Assembly (NCBI GenBank): GCA_949987565.1
Contig: OX465102.1
Span: forward strand, 12,106,763 to 12,170,762
Direction of reading: 5' to 3'
Origin: Luidia sarsii
Lineage: Eukaryota; Echinodermata; Asteroidea; Paxillosida; Luidiidae
DNA: 64,000 nt
This document shows, one piece after another, positions 11,806 through 23,143 of this stretch. The number at the start of each line of letters is the position of its first letter. The stretch's first letter is position 1. The notes below the pieces were generated by a model that searched no databases, was not told the origin of the DNA, and saw only the letters and a program-made list of their open reading frames with translations. Position numbers and translations under genes: made by a program.

Positions 11806-12395
11806 TATGAAGAATTGAGTCTCAGGTCACTCAGATTGTTCACGTACGTTGTATTCGCTGTGCAGAAAGCCTTTATTGGCTGTGCAGAAAGCCTATCCCT
11901 AGCTTTAACTTCAACTGGTATAGCCCCCTCTCCTCCCCCTTGCCCCCACCCCGTAAATGATTGTGCACAAAGATATGGGCCCATAGCGTTTTGTGTGTGG
12001 GCGGAAGGGGAAAGAGACGGGCGTGGGGTCGAAGAGTCCCCATGCAGCGTCTTCTTCGGTGCCCTTCTCCCTCCTACGTCTCTCTCTCTCTACCCTCGGG
12101 TCGCCGCTGTGTCTGGAGGGGACGGCGATGCGTAATGAGTTAGCAGAAGCTAACCGCGGGGTCTCCCGTGGGGTCGCCGCGGGGCCGTACGTTCGCGTTC
12201 AAGGCACGGGTGCTGCGCTGGATGACCGACGCCTGAACCGCGCTGAAACGTCCGCCGTCGACCGGGTGAAGACAGAGCAGCGATATTTCCTGGCCTCTCG
12301 CGTTCTATAGAAGCTTTTCAGTCTCAGACATTCTAGAAGCCGGCCCCCTACGTACAGATCTCAGCATGGCCCAATTGCATAGATCTGCTCAAGAA
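11806..12395 (+). other. GC-rich stretch, no gene supported
   Basis: Overlapping plus frames at 11,719-12,135 and 11,993-12,310 reflect high GC content. They lack any recognised domain and give unrelated peptides in different frames. A CpG-rich patch is visible at 12,110-12,260 and could be regulatory, but nothing more specific can be said. Confidence 0.3.
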
Positions 12396-12399
12396 CCAA

Positions 12400-12572
12400 C
12401 GTTTACTGAAGCAACAAAAGCCAACGCTGACTCCACTTTGTTCATGGTAAGTAAAGAAGAGTGGAGTACTAGTCTCAAGCAATTGACATCACATCGATAA
12501 ATAACACAAGGAAGCCTTTTCGTGATTAGCTGATTTCCACGCTTAAGAGGCTCTATAGAAATTGGTCCAGGC
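12400..12572. mobile_element. Partial copy of the CATAGAGCCGCTTAAGC MITE
   Basis: AAGAAGAGTGGAGTACTAGTC, ATTGACATCACAT, TTTTCGTGATTAGCTGATTTCCACGCTTAAGAGGCT and CTATAGAAATTGG match the right half of the MITE found in each array unit at 34.8-42 kb. The left inverted end is missing. Confidence 0.6.
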
Positions 12573-13025
12573 CCTTTTTGAAAGGCGAGCCATTTTCCGA
12601 TTCTGCCCCTGAGAAAGGTCCTACATCGACGGTTTACGGTGTCGCCATCTAAAACATCTCTTTTGAGCGCGGCTCTGAAAGAGCCGGTAACTCAACGTTC
12701 AGGGCAATGTGAACTCTGGCAGACATCGAGAGATCGCAGGATTCCAACAATCATCGGTGCTCGAATGTGTTTTGGAGGCCGCTGGAGCGTAGAGATTCGT
12801 TCCCGCCCAGTGTTTTGACCACCGGGGCGAGAAGAAAGGGGGTCAGAAATGTGGGTCAGTGGTGCGAGTAGATGTCAAGGGGTATAGGAGACCCAGGAGG
12901 CAGACTAGCTACATGTATGCGATGGATGAGGCGGAGTTGTCCGTGGCTAGACCCATTGAACAGGAGACTGCTCCCCTTATGTCGCTGATGGTGTGCAGTG
13001 CCGACGATGAACAACGTCGTATTTG
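12573..13025. other. No feature recognised
   Basis: Contains a short hairpin (GGCTCT/AGAGCC, about 12,669-12,684) but no gene. Confidence 0.35.
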
Positions 13026-13029
13026 TAGA

Positions 13030-13140
13030 TCTCGATGAAAGGTCCTGCTAGGATCGAAAGCATTTGATGCCAGCTGAGATTTGGAGATTTGCATTTTGGT
13101 CATTTCATCCCAGTGAGCAGTTTGCAATTTTGTTGTTGGT
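13030..13140 (+). repeat. GGATCGAAACGTCAGGCC-family element copy
   Basis: AAAGGTCCTGCTAGGATCGAAA is followed about 80 bp later by CCCAGTGAGCAGTTTGCAA, the constant tail of this family. The GTCAGGCC part has decayed to GCATTTGATGCC. It is a single-arm copy without an inverted partner. Confidence 0.65.
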
Positions 13141-13334
13141 AATTAAAGTCAGCTTTTGTTACAACTCACACCATAGGATCGGTTGTCAGTCTGTTTGGGT
13201 TTTTGAACGCAAAATCTGTAGGCCTATGGTTTGTTATCCTAACAGGGCAGATTGAAAGTGTTAGTATCGAGACGTTAGGTCCCAACTTTTTGATATTTGT
13301 GTCTGTATACAGGCAGTTTGTAATACTCATTTTT

Positions 13335-13392
13335 TCTCATCTTTGAGAAATGTCCTGCTAGTTTCGAAACTTTATATTTTTTACCCTTTCAT
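13335..13392 (+). repeat. Decayed copy of the same short element
   Basis: CTTTGAGAAATGTCCTGCTAG plus TTCGAAAC matches the family core with the GTCAGG half lost. Confidence 0.45.
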
Positions 13393-13397
13393 GTCTG

Positions 13398-13612
13398 TCT
13401 GCAGCGGGACTTGAACCCGAGACCTCTGGTTGTGTGTACCAGCGCTCTTGTCATCCGATCTACCCGGCCCTTAGATGGTGGCCTTCCCAAATAGTCAACT
13501 AGTCTCTGCCATGACGGGGGCGCCGGTCAGAAACATTTTAACCATGAACTGACGCACATCGCCAGGCGACACGTCCCCGTTTTCATTCAGATGCAAATAG
13601 CTAATATTATTT
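13398..13612 (-). mobile_element. tRNA-derived SINE, minus orientation
   Basis: Read on the minus strand, a body region (AGTTCATGGTTAAAATGTTTC, GGCGCCCCCGTCATGG) precedes GGGCCGGGTAGATCGGATGA (A-box region) and GGTCTCGGGTTCAAGTCCC (B box). The B box GGTTCAAGTCC is close to consensus. The same body-plus-tRNA arrangement recurs at 20.7, 34.6, 36.5 and 63.0 kb. This internal pol III promoter is what would transcribe the SINE; retroposition would need a LINE partner not present here. Confidence 0.8.
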
Positions 13613-13860
13613 TAAATCTGGCAACAACAATAGTTCAGTAGTTCCCAGTCAGTTTTCCTTTATTGTGTTTGACTTTCATTTTCTTTTAGAAAAAAAACAG
13701 AATAATACGTGCAATCATTTCGGTTTACGAAATGAAGGCTTAGCCTCGGGCTGAGGCCTCGGTCTAATTTCTGTCACCCGTTATAATGTCATAGAAATGC
13801 AGAAACCAACGTTTGGCCTCAGTTTCTCGGTAAATACTTTGTACTTCTCAAGCAAACAAA
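13613..13860. other. No feature recognised
   Basis: No supported feature. Confidence 0.35.
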
Positions 13861-13865
13861 CCTTC

Positions 13866-14462
13866 GGCCACAAACCACAACCTGAGCCCGTGCCTGATCC
13901 ATGGATTTGTCAAGGACCACATTAAGAGTGCACGTACGCTTAACAATGGGCATGGGTCCCAATGCATCCACAAACACAGATGAGGGCGCTGTTAGGGAAA
14001 ATGGCACAGGTACGGTGTTGCACAATGACCTAGTGCTAGTTCACCGCGTGCCGGACATCTTTTGACAACGCAGTGAAAAGCACGCCGCTCTAATGAATGC
14101 TGCATGATGTTTGTGCCGCAGTCAAAATAGTTGGGAGGCTTCCACATTTAATGGGATGCTCCGTTGTCTCCAATAATACCACCACCTTTGTGGTTTAGCT
14201 TTTGAATAACAGAGAAAACGCTGGAGCCGGAGTCTAAACCGTTTTTTTTTTCAGTGGGGAAAGACCCTAAAGATGAAATCCATATCCGTGATTTAATCTC
14301 CTACAATGGGAGTTGGCTGCCTCTTTCCAAGTGTCCGCCCACCGCAGTGCAGAGTCACAGGCCGTTAACGAATCCATGGATCAGGCTCGGAATCAGGCTT
14401 CCTCTGAAAAGACAAAACCGAAAATTACGGGTTGTGGTTTGTCGCTTGTGGTTGTGCACATG
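13866..14462. repeat. Inverted pair of diverged arms about 450 bp apart
   Basis: CACAAACCACAACC and CTGATCCATGGATT at 13,869-13,915 are matched on the opposite strand by AATCCATGGATCAG (14,379) and GGTTGTGGTTTGT (14,429). The arms have small gaps, so this is probably an old inverted-repeat transposon. The interior carries no recognised frame. Confidence 0.45.
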
Positions 14463-14880
14463 GCTTTCACATTTGGTTAGGTCCACCTAGCAACTGGGGC
14501 CAAACGCTTGTTTCTAGACGCTTGTGACATTTATATTTAACGGGTACGAAGTGGAATATGACCGAAGTAATAGGCCCGAGCTTGAGCCCCCATTTCGGAG
14601 CCGGCCGCAGTTGTTCCAATGCCCGAGTGTTGATGCGAACTGGTCAGTTCAGCTTGAGCCGTTAACTCACTCATTCAGACTGATACTATGTGATATTATG
14701 GACTCCATTCATGTCAAACATCATCGGCGCTGCAGCACAAGTTACGTCCAGTAGGGCAAACCTTCATTGAATTACAATCGCTTCGACGCAAAACAAAACA
14801 AATCATACTACACAATGTATGTCTATGAGGCAGCCCAAGTTCCTGGGTTGCCGAACGACACAATTTGAAGAAAAATAAAA
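14463..14880. other. No feature recognised
   Basis: No supported feature; the frame 14,524-14,754 has no domain. Confidence 0.3.
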
Positions 14881-14884
14881 CAAT

Positions 14885-15015
14885 TTATGAGAAATATCGA
14901 GGGCCTGATGTTTCGATCCTAGCTCTACCGGTCATAGGTTCTGTCAAAGGATCGAAACGTCAGGCCCTCGAAATGTTTATGTTGGCATATCGGTTAGTAA
15001 GTTAGCAGTTTGTAA
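14885..15015 (+). mobile_element. Hairpin copy of the GTCAGGCC-family element
   Basis: ATCGAGGGCCTGATGTTTCG (14,897) and CGAAACGTCAGGCCCTCGAAAT are inverted arms separated by about 30 bp, followed by the family tail GTAAGTTAGCAGTTTGTAAC. The outer part of the arms (ATCGAGG) is special to this copy yet present in both arms. Confidence 0.75.
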
Positions 15016-15340
15016 CATTCTGCATTTGAAGGCCGTCGCACACAAGAGCTATCTGCTCAGCAAAACACCTTGAAACGTAAGGTCCTCCTAATCGTTTTTA
15101 TTACTTTAGGATACTCGAAGAGATGTTGACGTTAGCATTTCTTTTCCGACACAGGACGCCCACTTCATAACAGAACGAAACCCGTTTCCGGGTCAAATGG
15201 GTGGGTCGATCCCACGACATGCACCCCCTACGGACGTTGATCCACCCACACCCCTCTTAACGTCCTCCCCGTGGCACGCCCGATCCCTCCAACGTGTTCG
15301 TAACCTTCACCTTGAAGGAAGCCAGCCGCCACCCCCGTGC
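15016..15340. other. No feature recognised
   Basis: Contains CTATCTGCTCAGCA near 15,047, shared with the repeat at 2.38-2.6 kb. Confidence 0.3.
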
Positions 15341-15616
15341 GTGAGAGGGGAGATGCCAGGGGAGACTGCCCACACGACGGGCGATCGAGCCGGTGCGCTG
15401 GACAAGCACTCCCGAGGAGAAATCCACGGAAGGAACCCCGAACCCTTTGCCCCTCGGCCCATCCCGTCCCTGAATGCCGTGAGAGGAGAGATGCCCGGGG
15501 AGACTGCCCACACGACGGGCGATCGAGCCGGTGCGCTGGACAAGCACTCCCGGGGAGAAATCCACGGAAGGAACCCCGAACCCTTTGCCCCTCGGCCCAT
15601 CCCGTCCCTGAATGCT
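15341..15616 (+). repeat. 138-bp GC-rich tandem duplication
   Basis: Two head-to-tail copies (15,341-15,478 and 15,479-15,616) differ at only a few bases. The period of 138 is a multiple of three, so frames stay open on both strands (plus 15,197-15,925; minus 15,257-15,697). The plus peptide has a 46-residue repeat beginning VRGEMPGETAHTTGDRAG. It has no known domain, and three other frames are equally open, so I do not call a gene. Recent duplication is clear. Confidence 0.85.
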
Positions 15617-15910
15617 AGGCGGTTGTTTTCGGTCGTCCCAAGCTCCACGCACGACCGCTTCCGCGTCCATTACATTACCGGCCACTCTTCCGTCCACGCC
15701 AATTTGGCTCGTAGGCCGTCAACGCCAAAGACGATTTACTGTTTCATGCTAGGATGTCATTCTCCGAGACGTCCCCTAAATGTCACATCTCGATCCAAAG
15801 TTGAATTGACGACTGTACAGAGGTTCTCCGTTTCGCCGTCGTTTCAGGATGTAAGTTATGTGCACGGATGTTCACGGCGTGCGACAAACTATCATTTCTC
15901 ATTCAAGAGA
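15617..15910. other. No feature recognised
   Basis: No supported feature between the duplication and the GA repeat. Confidence 0.3.
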
Positions 15911-15919
15911 CCGACCGAC

Positions 15920-16062
15920 TTATAGAGAGTGAGCGAGAGAGCGACATCGATAAGGGGGGAGGTTGGGGAGAGATGGAGTGACAGGGAAGAGAGGTGGAGA
16001 GGGGGAAAGGGATAGAAAGAAAGATAGAGAGGAGAGAGGGGTAGGGAGAGAGAGAGAGAGGG

Positions 16063-16119
<57 letters not shown>

Positions 16120-16165
16120 GAGAGAGAAAGAGGGAGAGAGAGACATAGAGGCAGAGAGAGAGAGT
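15920..16165 (+). repeat. GA-rich microsatellite
   Basis: GAGAGAGA interrupted by GGGAGA units. The long Ser/Leu/Pro frames on the minus strand are translation of this repeat. Confidence 0.95.
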
Positions 16166-16169
16166 GGGT

Positions 16170-16865
16170 GAAGAGAGACAGATACTTAGCAGGAGCAGGG
16201 GCAACGAGAAGAATGATGAGGACTGACGGAAGGGGGAAAAATGTTGTTTTGATTCCAAGATGTGGCTTTCCATTAGGCATTAAGGCGAGGCGAGGCGGGT
16301 CCCTGGGCAAAATTGAGCAAAAGCTTTCAACAAGTCCCGCGAGGCAGGCCCGCCGCAGCCGTCGATAGTGCACGAGGAAGCCGCGTTTAATTGCTGGCGA
16401 ACACAAACCGCCGGCGGTTGCTTGACGTCCACCGCATGCTGTCAGGTGCTCGGAGCGGGAATCGTGTGGATTTTTTTTTACCTTTTTTCATTTCGCTCTT
16501 TCGGTCGGGAAAGGGAAGCCAATCTGCATCATCAACGTCTTAGGTAGTTTACTGGAGAATGACGATATGGCACAATATACGTTCGGATAAAAACAAGAGA
16601 GAGGCAGAGAGACTTATAGGGATGAGGGGAGATGCATGTTTTCTCCGTGATCGATGGGGCTAAAATAAGTCTCAATCTTTTTTTTTCTTCAAAAGATGAA
16701 CTGATAACTGGGAACGAAGATGGCAATCGGACAACATTTCAATCATTTGACAGGCTATTTTATTATTATTATTATTATCTTTTTGCCGTACTAAATAATT
16801 TATAAAACTACCATTTTTTTTTATTTTTTTTTTGGGGGGAGGGGTGTAACAACCAAAGATGCTGA
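16170..16865. other. No feature recognised
   Basis: A small ATT microsatellite lies at 16,760-16,780 and A/T/G homopolymers near 16,815-16,840. No gene. Confidence 0.35.
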
Positions 16866-16867
16866 AG

Positions 16868-16975
16868 TCCACTTACTGACTACAGTAACCAAAATGAAAC
16901 CCTCAAACAACCCTCGGAGGGCCTGATGTTTCGATCCATTGAGAAAGGTCAGACCTTCCGAATTATCGGTGATGA
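16868..16975 (-). repeat. GTCAGGCC-family copy, minus orientation
   Basis: On the minus strand: CTTTCTCAATGGATCGAAACATCAGGCCCTC, a spacer, then GTAGTCAGTAAG, matching the core and start of the tail. Confidence 0.6.
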
Positions 16976-18140
16976 CATTACTTGGGGAAAAGCAACCAAA
17001 TATCTAGTTCTGACTAAAAGAAGAAAAGTGTCATTCTTAATACAAAGAACGATACACTGTGAAGGTACCATATGGGAGTCTACTGTGTCCATGTCAACAT
17101 CTCCTCTGGGACGAATTGGGGCTCTGAGAAGCTGTCCAAGTTGTCACGCTGGGCAGGAAAGATTATCCACGCTTGAGCACCGATGATAGTTGGAATTCAG
17201 CAGTCTCCTGACGACGGGCAGAGTGCACCCTGAGCATGCTCTTCTCAGAGCCACACTCCGTCTCACCTTAATAAAAAAAGCAACATCCAAATTCGACGCA
17301 CAAATCATGTGATATCTGTGACCAAACAATGGCGATACCTTTAAAGGATATACCAATATTGCTGTCAAAGAATCACTTCCATACTTTTTCATACACCACG
17401 TATGTTTACAATGACACACCAGCTCAAGTTTCAGATTAATCTGTCAACCGTGTCATTACAAAACGAATATGAAATTGAAACAAGAACGCTAACTTTTTTT
17501 TCTGAGATAGAGGGAGGTATTTTTAAAAGGAACTCGATCGCTTTTCTCCCAAAAGGTAGATCTTCGAGCGCTAACATTTCTCGGAATGTCTGATACCGCG
17601 ACAAACTCCTCGATGGGTATCAAAGTACTTTGGAATGTCCAGAAATCGGGCACTCTGTGTACCCTTGTGTGTACCCTTGCCTTTACAACTCTGGCGGACG
17701 GAAACAAAGCCGCTCAAATTGTAAACACTCCATACGGTGCCGGTCCTTTATCTCCTATAATAGTGCATTAGATGCGAGTCTCTCGCATCCTAGGTGCGGA
17801 AGGGAGACGCGGCAGCGCGGACTGAATTTCCAGTGCGGAAGGAATTCCTCCGCCATCGAAGCGGAAAACCAGAGCGGGCAAAACAGGAAGTCACTACATT
17901 ACGTGGAATTGTCCCCAAAACAAGTCAGCATTTTTTGTTTCCCTTGTTCGGCTGTCGGCTTCACCTTTGATTTAACAAAATCACAGCACAGAGGCTTGAA
18001 GGCGGCTTCAAGATTCCAGACAGGCATTTTGACGACAAAAGTAGACCGTAAAAAGTTTTGTTTAATGTGTCTTTAGCTCAATATTCAATAGCTTTCTGAC
18101 TGAAATGACTAGAATATAAATCTAAACTTCCATTTCAGAA
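16976..18140. other. No gene recognised
   Basis: Overlapping small frames (16,926-17,186, 17,586-18,076) share no domain. CTCCTGACGACGGGCAGAG at 17,207 faintly resembles Penelope-like termini. Nothing firmer is visible. Confidence 0.3.
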
Positions 18141-18345
18141 AAAAATCCTGCTAGGATCGGAGCTTCATGCAACATGTTTTTTTTTCTTCAGATTGTTACA
18201 ATTTTAGCGACAGAAATATTCCGTTAAGACTAAAAAAGATAAAAAAATATTAAACAAAACAACTTTTCGGCTAAAAAAATGATGAGAGGTGTTAACAATG
18301 TTTACCCGGAGTGATATACACACAATTAACTGCTAACTGACTGAA
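18140..18345. repeat. Decayed GTCAGGCC-family fragments
   Basis: AATCCTGCTAGGATCGGAGCTTC at 18,146 matches the plus-strand core. AACTGCTAACTGACTGAA at 18,328 is the reverse complement of the tail motif. Together they suggest one or two old insertions. Confidence 0.4.
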
Positions 18346-19345
18346 TTGTACACTAGCCGAAACGATGAGTTGCCGGGTTCTTTTTAGAGCCTCACTCCTC
18401 TGTAGAGATGATGTACACGGTGATCCCGTAAACCTCTTGCTCAGATGCCTAAACTTAAAAATGACATGACCTTAAGGGGCCAGAAGTCTCAAGCCAAACA
18501 TGACCTTTCCCGAAGGCAGATTTGTGCCTTTGAGAAAAGTCCACCTTCGGTGTACACAATGTACATGTACGCCACTGCACGTAACAAAAAATTATCATCC
18601 GGCGTCGACAAATTTCTCTTGGATTGTAGAGAGCACAGCTCACTGAAGGATTTAATTCAATTTGAACCGTCTGTGATTGATTGAGATGATTTGCGAAAAT
18701 ATGTCCCACGGGGCTCGCCTTCGGGCTCAGTTGTTAGCGAGCTGCCGCTTCAACATGGCCAACGAGGAGGCACTTATGAGGTAATTCATCCCTCACTAAT
18801 AATATTCTGTACTCCCCCTCCCTCCGACATAGTTACGAGAGGCCGGCCGATTATCGTCCGTTACACGATCGGCAGATTTGCCTAACAGGTCCCGTCGCCA
18901 CATCGAAGACTGATTGCGCCCCCCCCACCCATCCGGCCTCAACTGGTCTCAATGGGAGCCCATCATGGTCTCTCGGAGGCCACTGATTGGTTGCCATGGA
19001 GACGCAGGCCTTCGGGGTGCCGCCGTTGCCAAGGGGCGCGCTGACGTCTTTGGCTCGTTGCCAGTGGCTGGTACGTTGCAGGGCTCGAGTTTCTCCTTTC
19101 TCTCTTTCCCTTTCAGTTTCTGCTTCTCTTTCACTCCCTGTCCCTTTGACTCTTTCTCCCCCCCCCCACTCTTTAGCTCTCTGTATCTTTGTATCCCATC
19201 TCTCATTCCTCTGTCTCCCTAGATCCTCCAGATCTCCCTCTCTCTGTCTCTTCCTCCTCCCTGCTTTATTATGAGCCCTTTACAAGCCACGCCCTCTAGG
19301 CGTAATAGTCTTTCACACTAACCATTTCAATTACAATTACAATGT
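18346..19345. other. No gene recognised
   Basis: Pyrimidine-rich low complexity at about 19,085-19,265 explains the open frames there. No domain or RNA is apparent. Confidence 0.35.
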
Positions 19346-19352
19346 TCAAAGG

Positions 19353-19866
19353 CCCAATACAGCATTGGTAAAGATCGAAAGATTAGTCAATTTGACCAAA
19401 GAACACAGTGAAGTTTTAGCTCAAACGAAAATCTGAGAAAGGAAAGCAAGTAAAAAAAGACTAAAAAAATTGCATCAACCTGTGAGAAATAAATGGATTT
19501 GTTTTAATAGCGCCTTAATGAGTTTTTAACAGACTTTGGACATCTGATTTGTGTCGTAACCACCATAGACCGCGTATCATAATCACGTTGCCGTAAATGT
19601 GCACTTCTACACGTACGTCCGTTAGGTTTACAGTGCAATTCGGAAAAGTCTTTGGCTTGTTTGTGGGGGCTGAATTCAAGGAATCGCATTAAAAAAAGAG
19701 TAATCTCTCGAGATAAAACCTATTTGACTGTGTTTGTTTGAATTTGTTTTCGAAAAGTAGAACGATTTCAACATGGGAATTCTATCATAACCATTTACAA
19801 ACTGTTTAAATTATCAGATACATCCGTGGACATCAATGTTTTCCGACCTTCCCAGTGTTCTATTGG
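19353..19866. mobile_element. Diverged relative of the 22.1 kb MITE
   Basis: The ends CCAATACAGCATTGG and (reverse complement of the right end) CCAATAGAACACTGG are imperfect inverted termini. The interior CATAACCATTTACAAACTG near 19,788 aligns with TATAACCATCTTCAAACTG in the 22.1 kb element, so they are one family of different ages. Confidence 0.5.
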
Positions 19867-20700
19867 TCCTGATAGCAAGGCAGATAGAAACACACCCCAC
19901 CAAAGCACGCACGTGTAGGTAAACAAAGGTGATGCATAATTGCTTTGGTACATTTACCCATCAGTGACTAACACGGACAGATGACAAGGAACGTTCAAAC
20001 ATTAGACCAGGAAATAAAACAGACATAAGAAACTATGAGAAGACCTGGTGTTATTATTTAGAAAAAAATCCAAATGTATAGACTTTTACGTCTTTTAAAT
20101 CTTCGTCTCTTTCTGTCCGTCCGCATACTTGCATGTGTCTCTATGTCCTTCTCCCCGCATCTGTCTGTCTGTATTCCCTGTCCCTTTCCACTCTGCCCCC
20201 GCCTCTGTATCCCTCGTATTTCCTGTTTATCTCCTACGCTTTCACCATGCACAACCTGGACTGTTCAATCATGAAACACATTCTGACAACACATTGACGA
20301 ATAGTACATTTCCCGAGAAGCACGTATAGCCACGAGCTTCTTGGGTATCGATTCAGCGGAGTCCATTAAGAGGGATAGGGGGGCACGCTTGATGACAATG
20401 CGACCAGAATAAACCAAACCAATGGGATCGAGTTAGCCAGCGAGAAACCGGATCAGGTCGAAAGGAAAAAAAAAAACCTAATGAGAAACAAAGACGATTC
20501 TTAATTTGGACACCCACCACTCAAATTGATGGTGATTGGATGCGCGAAGCGTCACAAATTGCCAGCGAAATTGACATGGCACTCTTTTAGAAGCTCACTT
20601 CCTGTATTATATTTCAAATAATGAAGCTATAATTGAACGTCCCCAGTAAGTTTCTCCATATTTGATTGCATATGAATGACAAAAGTGGTTAGATCCTTTG
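19867..20700. other. No feature recognised
   Basis: C/T-rich low complexity at 20,085-20,240; nothing else supported. Confidence 0.35.
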
Positions 20701-20704
20701 AGAT

Positions 20705-20910
20705 ATACGGCAGTTAATGGTTAAAATGTTTCCGGCTGACGCCCCCACCACAGCAAAAAATAATTGACTACTTGAGAATGCCGCCCTCAAAGGGGTGGAT
20801 AGCTAACTAGTAAGAGCGCTGATACGAACACTAAAAGTTCTCGTGTTCAAGTCCAGGTCCAGTCAATGGTTTGCCATTTTTCAATATCGTTACAAGTAAG
20901 TTTTTCCTTT
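20705..20910 (+). mobile_element. tRNA-derived SINE, plus orientation
   Basis: The body GCAGTTAATGGTTAAAATG and GGCTGACGCCCCCACCA is followed by GGATAGCTAACTAGTAAGAG (A-box region) and GTGTTCAAGTCC (B box), ending in CAGTCAATGG. The order matches the reverse-oriented copy at 13.4 kb and gives the consensus layout of the family. Confidence 0.8.
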
Positions 20911-21240
20911 ATTTGTTCGACTTACAAATCAGTTGAGAAACGATCATTAGTAACTCTACCTTACTCACCATATTCAAGCATGAACTAAAAACCTACCTAA
21001 GTAAATATAGGTTAATTCATTATTTGTTCACGACTCCAATGGAACTACTGCTGTTACTCTCGTCTGTGGCCTTAAACTTGGAGAACATGCAACCCTTTGT
21101 GTTATTTAATCACCCGTACTGTATAGCATAATAATGCCATGTTTAGTGCACTGTTCTCTATACAACGTCATGATGATAAACGAATATGAATGTGAATGAA
21201 TAAATGAAGCAACGAATCACGACTCATATTTGAATGCTCA
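20911..21240. other. No feature recognised
   Basis: No supported feature. Confidence 0.35.
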
Positions 21241-21254
21241 GTCAAGATCAGACA

Positions 21255-21410
21255 TCTCAAAAGTTAGAGTGCCTGACATTTCGATCCAATTAGGACAATT
21301 ATCAAAGACCTTTGAGAAGGGTCCCGCTAGGATCGAAACGTCAGGCCCTCTAACTTTTGAGATTTATTGTATTGCAGGTCGTTTTAGTCAGTGAGCAGTT
21401 TGCAACAGTT
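21255..21410 (+). mobile_element. Hairpin copy of the GTCAGGCC-family element
   Basis: ATCTCAAAAGTTAGAGTGCC plus TGACATTTCGATCC (21,256) is matched in inverse by GGATCGAAACGTCAGGCC plus CTCTAACTTTTGAGAT (21,331). The tail AGTCAGTGAGCAGTTTGCAA follows. The arms match over about 34 bp with two differences. The loop holds CCTTTGAGAAGGGTCCCGC, as in other copies. Confidence 0.8.
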
Positions 21411-22092
21411 TTTGTATTAACTCAATATAGACATAGAATCCGTGCACGGATATACTAATGGTACAAACCTTTCATCATGCATGTTTTCTACGTATCTCAC
21501 TCGGTGAGAATAGAGATTTGCAGCGTGAGGTTCCTGAACTTCGTTCGACCTGTTCATCCTTAGTAAATTCCTGTCTCAGATAGATTGATTTGATGGGTTA
21601 CTTGAGCTTATCTTACTCGCATAATTGAGCTTATCTTACATAATTGATAAAAGTAAATACATATGTATACATATCATTCTCGAAAAAAGCCATAAGGTTA
21701 TTGATTTTTTTTTACCAAGTAGTGCTCGGAGTTCGGCTAAGCAAAACAAAGATTGTTTACTGCGACATCCCTCGCGCACTCGGTGCTTCGACTTTCTCCT
21801 AAATAGAAACGAATTTCCGTCCTTTGTCCCCATAACTATAAGCGGCCCGATATTTGTCGATTGGAGCAGAATGGCACGACAAGGGGCAAGAGTAAAGGGT
21901 GGCAAATGGGTTCGGTTCAAAGACCATTTCTGGGTGTTTTTGTTTGTTTGTTCCCGCTGTCTCGGGTAGCTTCGGAATTGGTAGGAGCAGCCACAGAGCT
22001 TACTGAGCGTACACACTGAAAGCTTTGTAGGTCCCTTCGGACCTGATGCACCCAAGCGGTGGGGGACACAAGTCACACAACACCCCTCCCCA
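21411..22092. other. No feature recognised
   Basis: GGTCCCTTCGGACC (22,031) is a short perfect hairpin similar to one at 57,685. No gene. Confidence 0.35.
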
Positions 22093-22094
22093 TA

Positions 22095-22459
22095 AAGCCC
22101 CTACACAACATTGGTAGAGGTCAAAGACTAACATCCATACGTTGTCTGATCCAACGTTTGCATGGAATAGCACACCTGTGAAAATGTCAGTTCAATCCGC
22201 CAACCGAGAAAATCATGAAAACCGCCTCATTATGTTTCGCGAAAATGCAGCATTCCACGCCGTACTGTTCCGAAAAATAGTTTAGATCTCGGTGAGACGT
22301 AAACGATTTCTTTTCCTTTTTTTCCCCCAAAATACAACATTTTAGGCAGAAATATTTCAGCGCGAGGTTTCTGCTATAACCATCTTCAAACTGTATAAGT
22401 TCAATGAATATCTGTAAACATTTCTATGCTTCGATCTGACCAATGTTGTGTAGGGGCTT
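22095..22459. mobile_element. TA-flanked MITE with perfect termini
   Basis: The left end TA-AAGCCCCTACACAACATTGG and right end CCAATGTTGTGTAGGGGCTT-TA are perfectly inverted over at least 20 bp, with a TA duplication. The element is 365 bp with no open frame: a non-autonomous Tc1/mariner-type element. Its perfect ends indicate a younger copy than the 19.4 kb relative. Confidence 0.85.
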
Positions 22460-23140
22460 TAATTAAAGCAACAAACAAATAAACGAGAATCGATTCGACC
22501 GAAATTACGTTCTTTTTTTGTGCACGGAAGGCCGCCTCCTCCCCTAAAATAGGTGCACCGGAAAAGGGCGGATTGGGCTTCAGTAAACTGCAGAGCATAA
22601 ACATCCGGCCGAGGCGAATTTATTCGAATCAAGATGGTGACAAATCCGAATGTCCGAATACGATTATTCAAATATCATGGGGGAAACCATAGGGGGACAT
22701 TAAGGAAACAACAAAGTCGTCGTACTCTGAACAGAAATTTCAGGCGCACAAATCATACACGGGGAAGAAACGTGCGTGCAACGTGACCGTCACTACACTT
22801 ATTCAAGAGCGGAGTTGAATCAAACATTTTGCAAATCCTGGATGCGGGCGTTAAATTTAGTTACGGCTGCTCTGACTGTAAAACATCTCCTTTGACTCTT
22901 AAGAGGCGCACATTGCCAATTGATGTCGCATTAATGGTGGAGATCATAACCTTAAAAGAAACTAAACAAATCACCCCAACAAAGAAAAAACAATGAAATA
23001 AAATGCTGGATCCAAGCTGTACACAGCACGCAGACAGCGCCGCTGCCACGCCACACAACGAGGCGCGGTTTCATAAACAAATCTTAGCGCGGACATACAG
23101 GTTAAACTATCGTCCTGATCATAAGTACAATTATTTTTAT
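22460..23140. other. No feature recognised
   Basis: No supported feature. Confidence 0.35.
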
Positions 23141-23143
23141 AAC

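Noticed and set aside
12660..12690. Histone mRNA-type stem-loop on the minus strand
   Set aside because: The stem GGCTCT/AGAGCC has a three-base loop rather than four, and no histone frame lies upstream.
15903..16406. 167-residue Ser/Leu frame
   Set aside because: Translation of a GA microsatellite.
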